Shown: positions 25,101 through 36,839 of the stretch, in pieces
How positions within the stretch are numbered: position 1 is the first letter of the stretch
How the letters are laid out: each line of letters begins with the position of its first letter
From: Cryptomeria japonica
Lineage: Eukaryota; Streptophyta; Pinopsida; Cupressales; Cupressaceae
NCBI RefSeq assembly: GCF_030272615.1
Contig: NC_081413.1
Span: 445,307,038-445,371,037, forward strand
DNA length: 64,000 bases
Reading direction: 5' to 3'
Position numbers and translations under genes: made by a program
Notes under the pieces: model-generated
Databases searched by the model: none
What the model saw: only the letters and a program-made list of their open reading frames with translations
What the model was told of the DNA's origin: nothing

Positions 25101-25340
25101 GTTGGTACATGGCTACGCAAATACTTAACAAGAAGGAATGGCTTACCAGCTTATGAAGACTACCAATCAGAAAAGAAGATTATACACTATTCTCATTTGG
25201 TGGTGGCAACAAACATCAAATTAGAAAGATACAAAGGTAGACCTGCTAGTAAGGTATTGTGGACACTTTCAGTAGAAGAGCATGAGGCAATCATAGACAC
25301 ATTGCAGAAGAGAGAGGATGCAAATGGTACATTAGGTTGA
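22151..25340 (+). pseudogene. DDE/RNase H-fold transposase of the DNA transposon, superfamily unassigned
   Basis: The N-terminus from ATG 22,151 is strongly basic (HRKRQRKVL, REKEAMRQRERRSRMRE); a low-complexity linker follows, then the core from about 22,720. Core motifs: a CVSGICDICG knuckle (about 23,641-23,670); SVVDFVENYT, proposed first Asp; LIWSDNCTGQFKNARMFYWL, proposed second Asp; FFEAGHGKEEHDSAGA, proposed third acidic residue; and a Cys cluster CTRELACFCQFC. A predicted intron (24,820-24,954, donor GT, acceptor TTTTCTAG, phase 1) joins this to a last exon starting HVYAVVAPED and containing EYWLARCVETKK. In-frame stops at 22,762, 22,885, 23,233, 23,293, 24,016 and 24,508, and frameshifts near 22,420 and 24,717, indicate decay. 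I recall similar unnamed proteins in animals and plants. Confidence 0.72.
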
Positions 25341-25346
25341 ATCAAT

Positions 25347-25475
25347 TTTATATGCATGTGAGTTTGTGTTACTTGTGTGAACTCTTTTATATTTAATCAT
25401 GATAATTATTTTTCTTTGTCCCTTTAACATTGTATTTGTCTACATTTGATACAATTTTGGTTTCATAAACAACAT
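25347..25475 (+). repeat. internal 129-bp direct repeat, unit 1
   Basis: Nearly identical to 25,896-26,026 (TATATGCATG..., CATGATAATTRTTTTTC..., TTTCATAAACAACA). It lies between the two convergent genes, just after the transposase stop, so it may hold the 3' end or poly-A region of one transcript. Confidence 0.85.
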
Positions 25476-25895
25476 TGTATTAGTTATCTTCTTCTTAATG
25501 TTATTTTGTGCACATTGTAATTGTGTTACAATTGAATTCTAATTTTTTATGATATATTTATTTTATCGTAATCTCTTCATAGATTAATTGTAAGTTAACT
25601 TAAGAGGAAAGTCAACTAGTAAACCACTACTATCCGCACTAATAAACCATCAATACACTAGTAAAGTAGTGTGGTCAACTTAAGAGGAAAGTCAATACTA
25701 TGTTTGTAGCTTCCTTTACTTATTTCAATGTAATTATTCCATTTAGAAGGGCTTCCTTTACTTATTTCAAATCATTGAATAATGTTCTTCAAACCTTCCT
25801 AATAATTTGGTTCTAGACTTAGTTCCATCAATCTATTGGACTCCTCTATGAGATTCATTTATAATTAATAATCCTTTTATAATTTTCATACCAAA

Positions 25896-26026
25896 TTTAT
25901 ATGCATGTAAGTTTGTGTTACTTGTGTGAACTCTTTTAAATATTTAATCATGATAATTGTTTTTCTTTGTCCCTTTAACATTGTATTTGTCTACATTTGA
26001 TACAATTTTGGTTTCATAAACAACAT
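25896..26026 (+). repeat. internal 129-bp direct repeat, unit 2
   Basis: Second copy of 25,347-25,475. The stretch between the units also has a short repeat, AACTTAAGAGGAAAGTCAA, near 25,597 and 25,678. Confidence 0.85.
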
Positions 26027-26313
26027 AATAACAAAACAATGTATCACATATATAATCACTAGAGTGTGCCAAATCACATAACACAACCTGATATCATAAT
26101 AGGAAGGAATTGACATAATAAAAAGTCCTATATATAATCACATAATAACAAGTCCCAGGATAACATAACAAGTGTCATCATAAAAAGTCCACAATACAAT
26201 AACATGACATGATCTAAAATATACAATCTAAGAACTCGCACATGCATCTCATCTGCAGTCCTCTTCAGTCCACATGAAGGTGGCTGAGATGAATCCTCCT
26301 ACTGCACGTGGTC

Positions 26314-28386
26314 CTAAGATGCACCATCCCCTGTCTGTGCAGTATCAGTGTCTCCACCCTCCTGTGCATTATCAATGACTCCACCCTCCTGTGTAGTATC
26401 AATGTCTGCACCCTCCTGTACATTATTAAAATATTTTACATGAGAAGAAGATTTAACATGAGATGAAGTTACCTGCATAATTCACTTATAAAGTAATTAA
26501 ATACTAAATATTTAAAATAAATTACCATACGACCGTGCTCTACAATTCCCTCACTGGTACATGGAGGTCCACTATCATGAACAAGAAAAGTGGTCATAGT
26601 CAAGTCCTGCAAAAAAAAACATTGTACATCAAATTTGATAATCCCTATAAAATCCAGGTACACAGTATAAACAAATTAGAAATTAATTTTCTAATCATCA
26701 CCTCAAATGATAATGTCAATGGTTGCATCTGGCTCAATCCCATAGCCATACCAATACTGGTAGTGGTATTGACCTTAACAACATATATAAAACATGAATC
26801 AAACTTGTATATATAAATAAATTATAATTTATATATATAGACTACAAGATTATCATAGAAAAGCATACATGTGATGTTGGCAAAGTAACTGATGGTCGAA
26901 GGTGTACATGTGATGCGCCATCAAACAATCCAGAAGCCTACAATTGCAAAAAATAACGAACATGAATCAAAGTTGTACATAAATTAGTAAGCATGTAAAC
27001 ACTTCAAATTAATGGATGAAAAACATACTAGTGGTATATGAGGCTGAGCCTCAGTGGTCCACGGGTCACGTAAAGAACTACCCACCTCAATGCTACACGA
27101 AGCACCCTACAAAATTGAAAAAACATATCATATACATCATTACATTAAAAAAATTATTGTTTATTTTAAATGTACATATCAATACAATGTATCTAGATGA
27201 AAGTGCATACTGTAAATGGGGTACCAACATCTGTAGGTATTGAGGTAACATGCTGTCGGTTCCTCAATGATGTGGTATGATCCATCCTCTGTTCAGAAAA
27301 AAATGACTCATGTTATGGTTCATATGTGTATATATAAGGAATTTAATATTGCACTGTAAATTATAAAAATAAATTTGTACCTCTGTAGGCTGATCATCAT
27401 CTGCCCATAGGAGATCAACATATGAAGAGACGACATCAGTATGTGCAGCCTCCTTGGCATCATCATAACCACCATGGGCAACATCAGCATGTGCAGCCTC
27501 CTCGACATCATCATAACCACCATGGGCAGCATCAACATCATCAAAATCACCATCTCCTCTAGGGGTAGCCTTACTCTGTGGACCCCTACATACATCCCCA
27601 CAGCTCGTGCAAACATGTGCTAAGCTGGGGGCAACCCTCACCTCCCACAACTATTGTACCAAATTGCCAAACAGGGCACTCAATGAACCTAGAGCAGAAT
27701 CCACTGCTCGATGATAGGCAGGTGCTGGAACAACTGGTGATGGAAGAGGAACCAATGGATCATTGCGCACATGGTTTCTAACCCTGTCGCTCAATTTTGC
27801 TCCTGGCCTATCCTAGGGCATGCCTCTCCCAACCCCTTGAAATGATCTAATATCAAAGTAATTGGGCTTTTTTCCCAATTCAAATTCGGTCCATAATTTC
27901 TTCAAAAAATACATCGGGACCTCATGATTAGAGTCTGGCCAAAAGGTGGCTAGAAATGCCTGGGTGCCTACACCATCAAATAGAGATCCATGGCTTCTTC
28001 AGATCTATATCCTCACCTGTCTTAGGGTTCACAAAATATTTTTTCAAATCCATTTTTGTTATTTTTAATTCATTAACTTGTTTGTATGTGAGGCCATCAG
28101 CGTAAAATGCACGCAATCCCTCACACCAACTACGATAGCTATCTAGCTCGCTATCTAATGCCTGCACAAACTGTACAATGCCTTGCATACTATCTGCAAG
28201 GTGTAACAACTGAGGAGGTGGATGAGGCTCACGCCTAATAGTATAAATATCTCTAATCAAAGCATCAATATTCGTCATAATTGTTTGTCTCAACTGATCG
28301 GGTGGAGGTGGAGGTGGTACTAGACCTAATCGCTCATCTATCTCAAACTCATCCATCATGTGAAAATAATCTGCATATATATACAA
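26314..28386 (-). pseudogene. seven-exon accessory gene of the DNA transposon
   Basis: Predicted exons on the minus strand: 28,386-27,381; 27,288-27,211; 27,106-27,029; 26,937-26,869; 26,773-26,702; 26,606-26,526; 26,415-26,314 (stop TAG). Introns have GT donors (mostly GTATG or GTRAT type) and AG acceptors. Exons 2-7 are 78, 78, 69, 72, 81 and 102 nt, all multiples of three, all open and joined in phase 0. Exon 1 encodes MMDEFEIDERLG, proline-rich PPPPPPDQ, a helical region with FVQALDSELDSYRSWCEG, then GVGTQAFLATFWPDSNHEVP and YFLKKLWTEFE, and acidic repeats of the type GGYDDVEEAAHADVAH. It carries one 1-nt frameshift near 27,983 and stops at 27,813-27,815 and 27,651-27,653. The C-terminus repeats QEGG. 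No known domain recognised; a DNA-binding or assembly partner of the transposase is a guess. Confidence 0.65.
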
Positions 28387-31300
28387 ACATGAAAATTTAC
28401 AATTACAATTACAAACATGAAAATTTACAAACTTGAAAATTTACAAATACAATTACAAACATGAAAATTTACATTTCACCTTCCAAACAAACTTATAATT
28501 AAATAAAATTTAGCAACTTAAATATAAAAAAAGGAAACTCGCATAGATCTATAATATTATTAATAGGTGGGTAATAATAAGCATCATTTAAGAAATAGTA
28601 TCCACTTAAATCAAAGTATAAGAAAAATTCTACAAAATAAAACATCATAATGCCCATGCAACTCAAACAATACTTTTTAACATCTAAAGATGAATTAGGA
28701 TAAGTTCCATCAAAATCATAAAAATAATCATAAGTTAAAGTCGTTTAAGTTATATCTATGAACTTGTCAATACATGGACTACTTTGTTTTGTTCTTTTCT
28801 AGAATCATTAGATGATTTAATGATCGCAACTAGTAGTACTACACTAAGTTGAAGCTTGAATAAATAGTAGGTTCTCTACTCTTTGAGGAGTTTTAAAAAA
28901 AATAATTGTATTGATCTATATTTGGTTCTTATTTTTTCATGCTTCATGTGGCATTGAAAAGGTGGCTCATAAATCTTCATAGATCACACAATTATTTTCT
29001 AGAATATTCCCTCGTATTTTATATTTTTTTTTTGTGATTTCACATTCTAGTCATTTACTTGGACATCTTGGCACTTGAAAATGACCATCTTACATGAAAT
29101 GAATTTGTTTGATATGTATTGATTTTATTGATCTTTTAAGTTTTTATTTGAGGAGGTATCATAGGTTTCTCTATTCATCCTTTTGTGGTAAAATTAGAAA
29201 GGGATAACTATGATTCTTTTGTAAAATGGTATCTTGATAAGTTTTAGGTTGTGTAATCATTTTCCTTTTATGTATGGAGTCATACCTAAACTAGAAACAC
29301 TAGAAATTATATAATCTTGGTGTAACATCATTGACCATGTAGGAGTGATTTGATGTAGTATCAAGATCATGATTCTATGTGTATTGCATTGGATATTGAT
29401 TTCCCCCACACACTTTGGAATAGACTTTAGGAGATCCATGGAGACCCACATATCTCTCCATTCCTAGAGGATCCTATTGTAGATTGTTTCATTCCCTTTG
29501 TAGATGAAGATCACATACCCTTCGATGGTGATACTTAGGAGGAAATTTATTATATCATATTAAATAATTTATTTACTTAAGATCAAATTTTATTTACATA
29601 TTAAATAATTTTCAAAATATATTTTAATTATGTACATCAATTATATCAATTAGAATAAACATTTGGTAATTTGAAATACAAGCAATTATCATAAAAAATT
29701 TAGAATCAATTCATTCTAAATGTAAAATGATACATACACATAAATATATAATCAGTTTTTTAATTTAATATATACTTGGCAAAATAAATTTATATAGAAG
29801 TGTAAATTTTTAAGTAATTTAGTGGGGTTTATAATGAAACCTATCCAAGAAAATTTGTCATATATTAGAATAAGATATTTTATCTTACCATATAAATTAA
29901 GGATCATGACTCACAAGATTGCTATATATATCTATGTGTTGTAAACAAAATATGTAAAATACGTACTAATAAAAAACATGTTTCTTTATAAAAGAAAAGA
30001 TATGGACAATTTCCTATAAGATACAAATGGAAAAAAAATACATAACTCATCTACCCTATATAGACACCACCCTCAACTCTCCCTTCTTGTTGGTTCTTAT
30101 TTTACTATTTCAATTAATGCTTTCACATAATATAATACATTCACTTCCAACACACACCCTACTATTTTCATGTGCATTTTGCAAACCAACCAACACTTTA
30201 CTAATATTGCTACAATAAGATTGCAATACCTCAAACTCTTGATGTACACCTTCTATTTATACTTTCTTGCTTTCCATTTGAGTCAAGTAGGTCACTGAGT
30301 CCAATCCTTTCAAGAAATCAACAAACATTTCTTAGACAACCCTACCTTGATTCTCCCTTAACAATTTTCATGTCCATAATAAAAAGGAGTCTTAAGATCC
30401 ATTTTCATAAGCCTACATTAATAATGAACATAATTAGGTTGAAGAAAAACCCCTCTTAGATAATTTTTTTTGTGATGTTACCTACCTCCATACTTGTCTA
30501 TTCTAGTGCAACTTTCATGAATCCTAGAGTTTATTTTGATTTGTAAATAAAGATTTGGTTAAACCTTTTGTAAAATAAATTATTACAGGGTTTTTGATCC
30601 TTTCCTTTCTCTATGTTTATTATACTTATCATCCAATCCAATGGAAAAATACACTCTCCTATAACCAAAAAAAACTAAATTTAACTCTAAAAGCTCCAAT
30701 TAAAAACTAAATATATGCTCCATTTGATACAACACTGCTAGGAAAAACACTGATCACTGAGCACCAATAACACTCCTTCAAATGTTATAGCACCACCTTT
30801 ATTAAGTTAATCCATTAAATTAGCATTCTACAAAATGAACACTAATCTAATAAAATTAAAACCATTTATTTAAAACTTATAATTCTCCTTAATAGAATCC
30901 TTATCAAACCTCAATAATAGTTAAGGAACACTAATCCATGGTGTCCAACTCAATTTCTTAGGACATGAAAATGTTAAAATTTCTTACACTAAATATAGCC
31001 ACCATTACGAATGCTTAAGGTGGTTGATAACATACATGTTACTCTAAATGTTTTCTTGAGCTAGGAATCATGGTATATTGCCACTATTGAATCTTAATCC
31101 AATGTTGTATTGACCAAGTAATCAACCAAGATAGTCAAATTTCTCCTAGGACTTGTTCATTTTTTTCTATTTAGGGTTTAGTGTTCGTTTTTTTCTATTT
31201 AGGGTTTAGTGTTCATTTTTTTGTTCATGGTTTATTGTTTGTTTTTTGTGTCTAATGTTTATTGTTCGTTTACGTTTTTCTTTTTTGTTTTTTTCCTACG

Positions 31301-31627
31301 GTTTTTGCTATTCATGTTTTTTGCAATATTTGAAAACTAAAAACTATTTTAAACATGAAATAAAATAAAATAAAAGATGATTTTAAAAATTTAAAACATA
31401 AAAATTAAAAAATAACAATAAATTAATATTTTTTTTTATGAAAAACAATAAAAATAAATAAAATAGAATATAAAAAATAAAACTAAATACCTGGAAGGAG
31501 GTAAAAATAGTCTAGGGGGTCAGCTGGGATGAAAAAAATGTGTACCCATGCTCCTCAGAAAAAGCCTACCCGTTTTCCAAACAGTGAAAATGATGGAAAA
31601 GAGTTTTAAAAAAAAAAAAATACATTT
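28387..31627. other. non-coding right part of the DNA transposon
   Basis: AT-rich with no supportable reading frame. Contains a short tandem patch of AAACATGAAAATTTAC around 28,385-28,470 and a roughly 32-bp tandem repeat containing TATTTAGGGTTTAGTGTTC at about 31,165-31,215. No tRNA or other RNA gene is visible. Confidence 0.6.
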
Positions 31628-31790
31628 AGAAAACGGGTGCTCGTTTTTTTCAAATCAGGCACTCGTTTTGAAAGAAACGGGTGCTCATTTAGCTTTGGGC
31701 ACCCATTGCTAAACGGGTGCCCATTTCTTTATGGCTCGAGCGCCCGAAGCTAAACGGGTGCAAATCGGGCACTCGTTTCTAGCGGGCTCA
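31628..31790. repeat. right GC-rich subterminal motif block
   Basis: At least six variants of AACGGGTGCYCGTTT in both orientations: AACGGGTGCTCGTTT, CAGGCACTCGTTT, AACGGGTGCTCATTT, GGGCACCCATT, AACGGGTGCCCATTT and CGGGCACTCGTTT. It mirrors 21,916-21,975 at the other end. Confidence 0.7.
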
Positions 31791-31818
31791 TTTTCCAACC
31801 CGCGGACTTCCGCAGGAT

Positions 31819-31843
31819 TGGGACCCAACTTTGTGTGTTTACC
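31819..31843 (-). repeat. right terminal inverted repeat
   Basis: Reverse complement begins GGTAAACACACAAAGTTGGG; pairs with 21,035-21,060. Confidence 0.75.
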
Positions 31844-31848
31844 CTATA
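31844..31848 (+). repeat. right 5-bp target duplication (CTATA) of DNA transposon
   Basis: Perfect copy of 21,030-21,034. Confidence 0.88.
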
Positions 31849-32949
31849 CATAACTTAATCATGCATTCACAACTTGAGAAATGCAATAGTAGTTTGGGTG
31901 TAGGGTGGAACTAATAATATTAGTGCATGGCCAATTCCTATATCAAGCATAGGAACTCACACTACCATTGAACCATGTTCCTTAAGTGGAAGGACACAAT
32001 AGATAACAACACTCGAATAGTTGTAATGAATGATGCGCAATAAATTATAATAACTCTTTTATGATTTTTATCCATTGTTTGTATAATTAAGCACTAGTAG
32101 TCATCATATTTCAATATAATAAACAAACAAATATTGATCTATTTTCTTAAATTGCATCAAAGAAATGACCAATCATATGATGATAAATAATACATGACTT
32201 AATGCACATATCTTGGTGAAACCTATTTTGATATGTTTTTAGACAACTTAATGAAAATATAAGTTATATAATTGTATTATTGATACTCCAAACAATAAAT
32301 TTAATGTATTATATATATTGAAATTCTCACAACAAATTGACTTACCAAGAGCTTAGTAAAAAGTAATACCATTTCCTAACTTAGAAAAAAAGTAATGTGT
32401 GGCTACTCACTCCTATAGCCTAACTATGACAATATTGGTTTCTAAGCTAGATAATTAAAGGATGGTGATCACTTGCATCTTTGATCAAAGACTTAGAGAT
32501 GTAAATGCCATTAAGTAGTCAAGTCAATCCATTAATTTTATACAACAATGATCCTTAGACAAACAAACAAACAAAATATCAGCTATCCATTAGACTAAAT
32601 AAGTCTAAGAATTAACTTCTATTTAAAGTAGATTAAATTAAAATTTATAGGAAGAATCAAAGAATTATAGTAATTTATAGGAAGCATCATAGAATTGTAG
32701 TTTAATTAGTGAGGATAACTATATGCTCCTTTTTTTGGTAATTTTTGAAGATATGGTATGAAATGTAATCGAAATTATATTTCAAATGATTTTTACAAAA
32801 TAGATTTGAGTAAAATATTAAATGAAGAGGTCTATTCAGGATTTAGTCTTTGAAATGAATGATATTAAATCTTTAATGAAAAAAATCTGTGTTGAAAATT
32901 TTTGTTTGACTAAAATATCAAATGAAAAGGTTGAAGATTAAGAATAAGA
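31849..32949 (+). repeat. left copy of the duplicated ERF upstream region
   Basis: Matches the right copy in order: 31,849-32,033 with 37,850-38,033; 32,034-32,470 with 56,402-57,310 (the right copy has about 470 extra bases); 32,461-32,545 with about 63,166-63,235. Shared phrases include GAGAAATGCAATAGTA, ACAATAGATAACAACACTC and CAAGTCAATCCATTAATTT. No gene is visible in it. The site where the Tat element entered the right copy is uninterrupted here (about 32,021-32,042). Confidence 0.85.
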
Positions 32950-33235
32950 ATAAGGATTGGTCCAAATTCAAGCACATAATTTGAGATTGCTGTCAAAGGT
33001 TTTTAAGTCGCGGTGGCGTGAATAAAAAATACTTATTCTGCCCGAGTCATAGGTACAGGTTGAATGTGGGATAAATCAGATGTTTTATAAACCTATAATG
33101 GACCTACAATAAGTGGAGAGATCGTAATTAAGAGAAGTCTATTATATTATGGCTCCACAAAAGTTGCACTGCCAATGACTTCTGTTCTGTCGTGTAGTTT
33201 TATGAAAAGAAGGCCATACAGATAATCATCTACAC
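32950..33235 (+). promoter_or_regulatory. conserved ERF-proximal upstream block, left copy
   Basis: Clearly more conserved than the DNA before it when compared with 63,436-63,715: TTGGTCCAAATTCAAGCA, GGTACAGGTTGAATGTGGG and ATGACTTCTGYTCTGTCGTG. The position directly before the ERF ATG suggests promoter and 5' untranslated sequence. The right copy has TGATATAATGAGG where a TATA box could sit. Confidence 0.5.
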
Positions 33236-34444
33236 ATGGCGGAAATCACAAAATCCATGTTGGTCGACACAGAAATCGCTGCTCAACATCTTTCTGATGT
33301 ACTTCCTCAAGGTGTACATACCGTCTGAAACTTATATTTAGTGCTGCAGACAAAAAGATGTTTGTATTATTGTAACTATTTGTGCATCAAACATGAGTAT
33401 AATTAGTTTGTCTTATTTGTCATGCGATTAAAAATGAAAACTTTGAAAAAAAATAGGGTTTCAAAATAGAAAAGAAATTGGATTAGATTGTGTTCGATCT
33501 TTTTAATCAGTTTAGGTCTCGCATGCAAGATCATTTAAACATGTAAATGAATATTATATGATTGAGAAAAATAGGGAGTGATGTACTTATTGTTTCATGG
33601 CGTCCAGAAGAAAAGTCTGCTGAGAAAAGGCAGATGAGAAATCGTTCAGAACAGGAGAGATTAAAGAGAAAAGTTGAAGAGCACCCCGTAATTGTGGAAA
33701 GGAACTCCGATTTGCAGAAAGAGTGGAGAAAGAGTGAGTAGACAAGAGTAAGGAAAAGAGCCAAGGGTAAATGGGCGGCGGCGATTCGTGAACATTCCCC
33801 ACGGAAGAAGATGCAGCCAAAGCCTACGACGATGCCGCTTTAAAAATCAGAGGAGAAAAGGCCAAACTCAACTTCCCACAAAGAGCTTGCCTTGCTCAAC
33901 ATAGTAACGATAATAATAGCTCTGTTTCTCTGAACGCATTTGACAAAAATGTCATCGTTGCTAAAACTGAGCTGACGAAGATTCCCCATTCATACATATT
34001 GATAAAGATTATTCACCATGCTTCTCTCAATTCCCTTAACTCTTTCACCACACTACGAAACTTGCATGTAATCGAACGATTCGTCTGCAGGCTGGTAACA
34101 TTTTTGTTTCATGTAATGCAATTCAGGGCCATTCTCAGTTTCCTCAGGAAGAACAAGACGAGTTGGGTGAATCGTCCATCTAAATCTAATCTAGCTTAAA
34201 TCAAGTGCAATTTATTGTGAGGCCTATCCGAAATCTATCAATTTACAGTAGATATTCGTATCAGCAACACCAACAGATGCTTCTTAGGCAGCGTTTAGGT
34301 CAGTCAGTTAGCAGTTTTGAACAGCAAGAAAGTGTTATTGATAAGACATCTGTTAGCCCATATTCCACTCAAGCCCAGTCAAATCCATCTCTAAGATCTT
34401 TCTCCCCTTCACTGCCTTGTGAACATCGTTCAGATGAAATATAA
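33236..34444 (+). pseudogene. AP2/ERF transcription factor pseudogene
   Basis: Exon 1 (33,236-33,311) encodes MAEITKSMLVDTEIAAQHLS and ends LPQ. A predicted 296-bp phase-1 intron (33,312-33,607, GTGTAC...GTCCAG) leads to exon 2, opening EEKSAEKRQMRNRSEQERL. A TAG at 33,739 immediately precedes the AP2 domain, which reads TRVRKRAKGKWAAAIRE, then loses about a dozen codons including the conserved WLG and the frame near 33,790, and resumes as FPTEEDAAKAYDDAALKIRG then EKAKLNFPQ. After another frame change a glutamine-rich C-terminus follows (GHSQFPQEEQDELGESS, two stops, then SYQQHQQMLLRQRLGQS). Intact proteins bind GCC-box-like DNA through the AP2 fold; the missing strand removes that. ERF subgroup not determined. 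Confidence 0.85.
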
Positions 34445-36839
34445 GGCGACAGTAATTAATCATTATTTATTATTTATGATGACGTAAAGAATCATATTTC
34501 TGAGACAAGGTAAAATCGTCTTTATTGTTAGAAGCGTTCAGGGTAGGGTGCTGCAAGGTTATTATACAGTCAGACCGTATTTAGTCATAGTCTACATCCC
34601 AACTCCCAAACCTTTGTTTTTTATTTTTACTGATCCTTTATTTCACTCGTTATTTATTGATTATGCATGGTTGTTTGTTTTATTTGTTTGAATTTTATGT
34701 TGGGAGCTTTGTAGTTGGAGAATGTACGAATTTAAAGTTGCATTTTGTATCTTCAAATTAGTATTAATAAATTAGTATGTCAATAGATATGGAATTTTAA
34801 AAATAAAATAAAAGAAGAGAAAGTTATCTTTATCTAGTGCAGTTATTTATTAAAAGAGAGTTGTCATTTCTAATTGGATAAGGAAGTAAACTCTTATTTT
34901 TTTTGTTTTTCTTTCACCAATAAGAATGATGATATCATTGTACAATTATATGTATCAACATTATGATTGATTATGATTAAGTAAAAATAAGCTATAAAAT
35001 ATAGTAAATGAAAAAATTCAAAATGAATTAATTAAATATCAAATGATTCCTTAATGATTATTGTTTTTGTTCTTTTTTCGTGAATATTGAGAATGCACAC
35101 AAATATGATTATTTGTATGGATTAAGCAAGTGCAAAAGTCAGAAACTATTTATATGTTTTCTTTCAATCATTTAAGTTTTTGGTCCAATTTAATGTTTCA
35201 TAGTTCAACTGTGAGTGTCTAGTTTAGTTTTATTATTGCCAAATATTTTGTTTTAAAGGATATACTATTGCAATAAATCTTATTTGTAAAATAATGTAAA
35301 TTGCTTTAATACAATAACATTAACCAATACATTCTACTCCTGAATCCAAGAAACTACAACAAAATGTTACAGATTTTTGACAAGATGAGGTGCTAACTAG
35401 CTATTTTGCATTTCATTGTGGGAAAAAAATACTTATTAACACTAAAATATTTTATTTGCAACTAAATAAATATATCCCATACCTAGGATTCAAACGCTCT
35501 AAAATCTTGAAGAGGTTTTTCATTGGCCTATCCATCCTTAGTAGTCTAGATTTGGCAATCTATTCTCCTCTTCCGACCTTGGAAACTCTGCTTCATGGAA
35601 TTGATCATGGGGGTAGAGAGATAGATCATAGAGAAAAATAGAATACAATTGTAGGTGGTTATTCAAGAGATTGGAAGATCAACAAGTTGCACACAAGAAG
35701 GTAAAGATGTGTAGAGCCCATGTGTTATATATGATCATAAAAATGCTATTTTTTTTTAAATATTTAATGCTTCAACTTGTTAATTGTGTGGAGAGACATT
35801 TAAATATAAGACTTAGAAGATGAAACCAAAAAAGCCCCAAAAATTCATTTGAGGGAGTATTAAAATGGATTTAATGCATTATTAGGGGTTGCAAATAGTG
35901 TTTAACAAGACTATGAAAATTAAGACTAAATTGTACTTGAGTTAACCAATAAGATTAGATGGAAAAATGGATATAATTCAAATATTTAATGCCATGAAAT
36001 GATAAGATCAAATCATTTTGTAATTCTGAATTTATTTGCTAGTTTACAAGTCATTATTGTCACTTATAGGTCACATAGGTTGTCTAAGACTAAATGGATG
36101 ATGCTTCCACTTAGGAGACAAAAAAAAGGTTTTAATGAGATGAAAGGGAATGAAAATAGTGTTCATGGTTTGTGAACAATGGGAAAATCTAAGCGAGGGG
36201 TTAAATAGACATTACACTAAAGTCAAAAAGTTTGAGAGTGAATTTTACATGCCACATGGCTCATTTTTTGATCTATTGAATCATCATTACTTTGCTATGC
36301 ATGCCTATATGATTTTAAAAACCTAAATATTTTCCTCCTTGGGTAATTTAGTCTACATGGAAGGTAGATGTTGTTTCCCAAAATAGGTGTATGAGACCCC
36401 AAAAATTTCATACACTTACCTTGGTTGTTGCAAGGCATCGAGAGCCATTAAATAAAATAATCAATCATTGGTGGTGTATATAAAATTTGAGAGAATGAGT
36501 ACTTAATGAACAATAAAAATAGTACTCATCATTATAATGGGGTTATGAGAGGGAGTTGAAGGTGCAAAAACACTTCCTACCATAATCTTTGAGGAGAAAA
36601 AAAATGCAAAATAATAGCTCTATTAAATTTTAATATTAAATCGACACATATAATAATATATATTGATGTGCAAGTGACATGAAAATTAATGCAAGAGAGA
36701 TTCACCTCACAAAACCATTCACATTATAATATAGAGATATACATGTGGAAAGTCCTTTCAAGAGAAAAAAAAAAAGAAAGGGAGTTTTTGTGAATCTTAA
36801 GGAAAACTTGTAGATTCTGGGGTTCTCCTTTACCCCCTC
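34445..36839. other. 2.4 kb intergenic, no supported gene
   Basis: AT-rich sequence downstream of the ERF pseudogene. An 83-codon open stretch at 35,390-35,641 has no recognisable motif. It probably belongs to the end of the left duplication unit, but the matching part of the right copy is outside the window. Confidence 0.5.

Larger units (their letters stand above)
21035..31843 (+). mobile_element. 10.8-kb terminal-inverted-repeat DNA transposon with two genes
   Basis: Ends defined by inverted repeats beginning GGT (left GGTTGGCTGCAAGAAGTTG then AGTCCCA; right, reverse strand, GGTAAACACACAAAGTTG then GGTCCCA), a 5-bp direct duplication CTATA, and an uninterrupted counterpart locus. Inside are a + strand RNase H-fold transposase (22,151-25,340), a convergent spliced gene (28,386-26,314), and GC-rich subterminal motifs at both ends. 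Roughly 3.5 kb at the right is AT-rich and non-coding. The transposase has stops, so this copy is probably not autonomous now. TIR sequence, duplication length and protein do not fit CACTA, hAT, Mutator, PIF/Harbinger or Tc1/mariner as I know them. Confidence 0.85.

Noticed and set aside
34445-36839. Possible gene at 35,390-35,641 downstream of the ERF pseudogene
   Set aside because: 83 codons, no motif, AT-rich surroundings and no support from a second copy.
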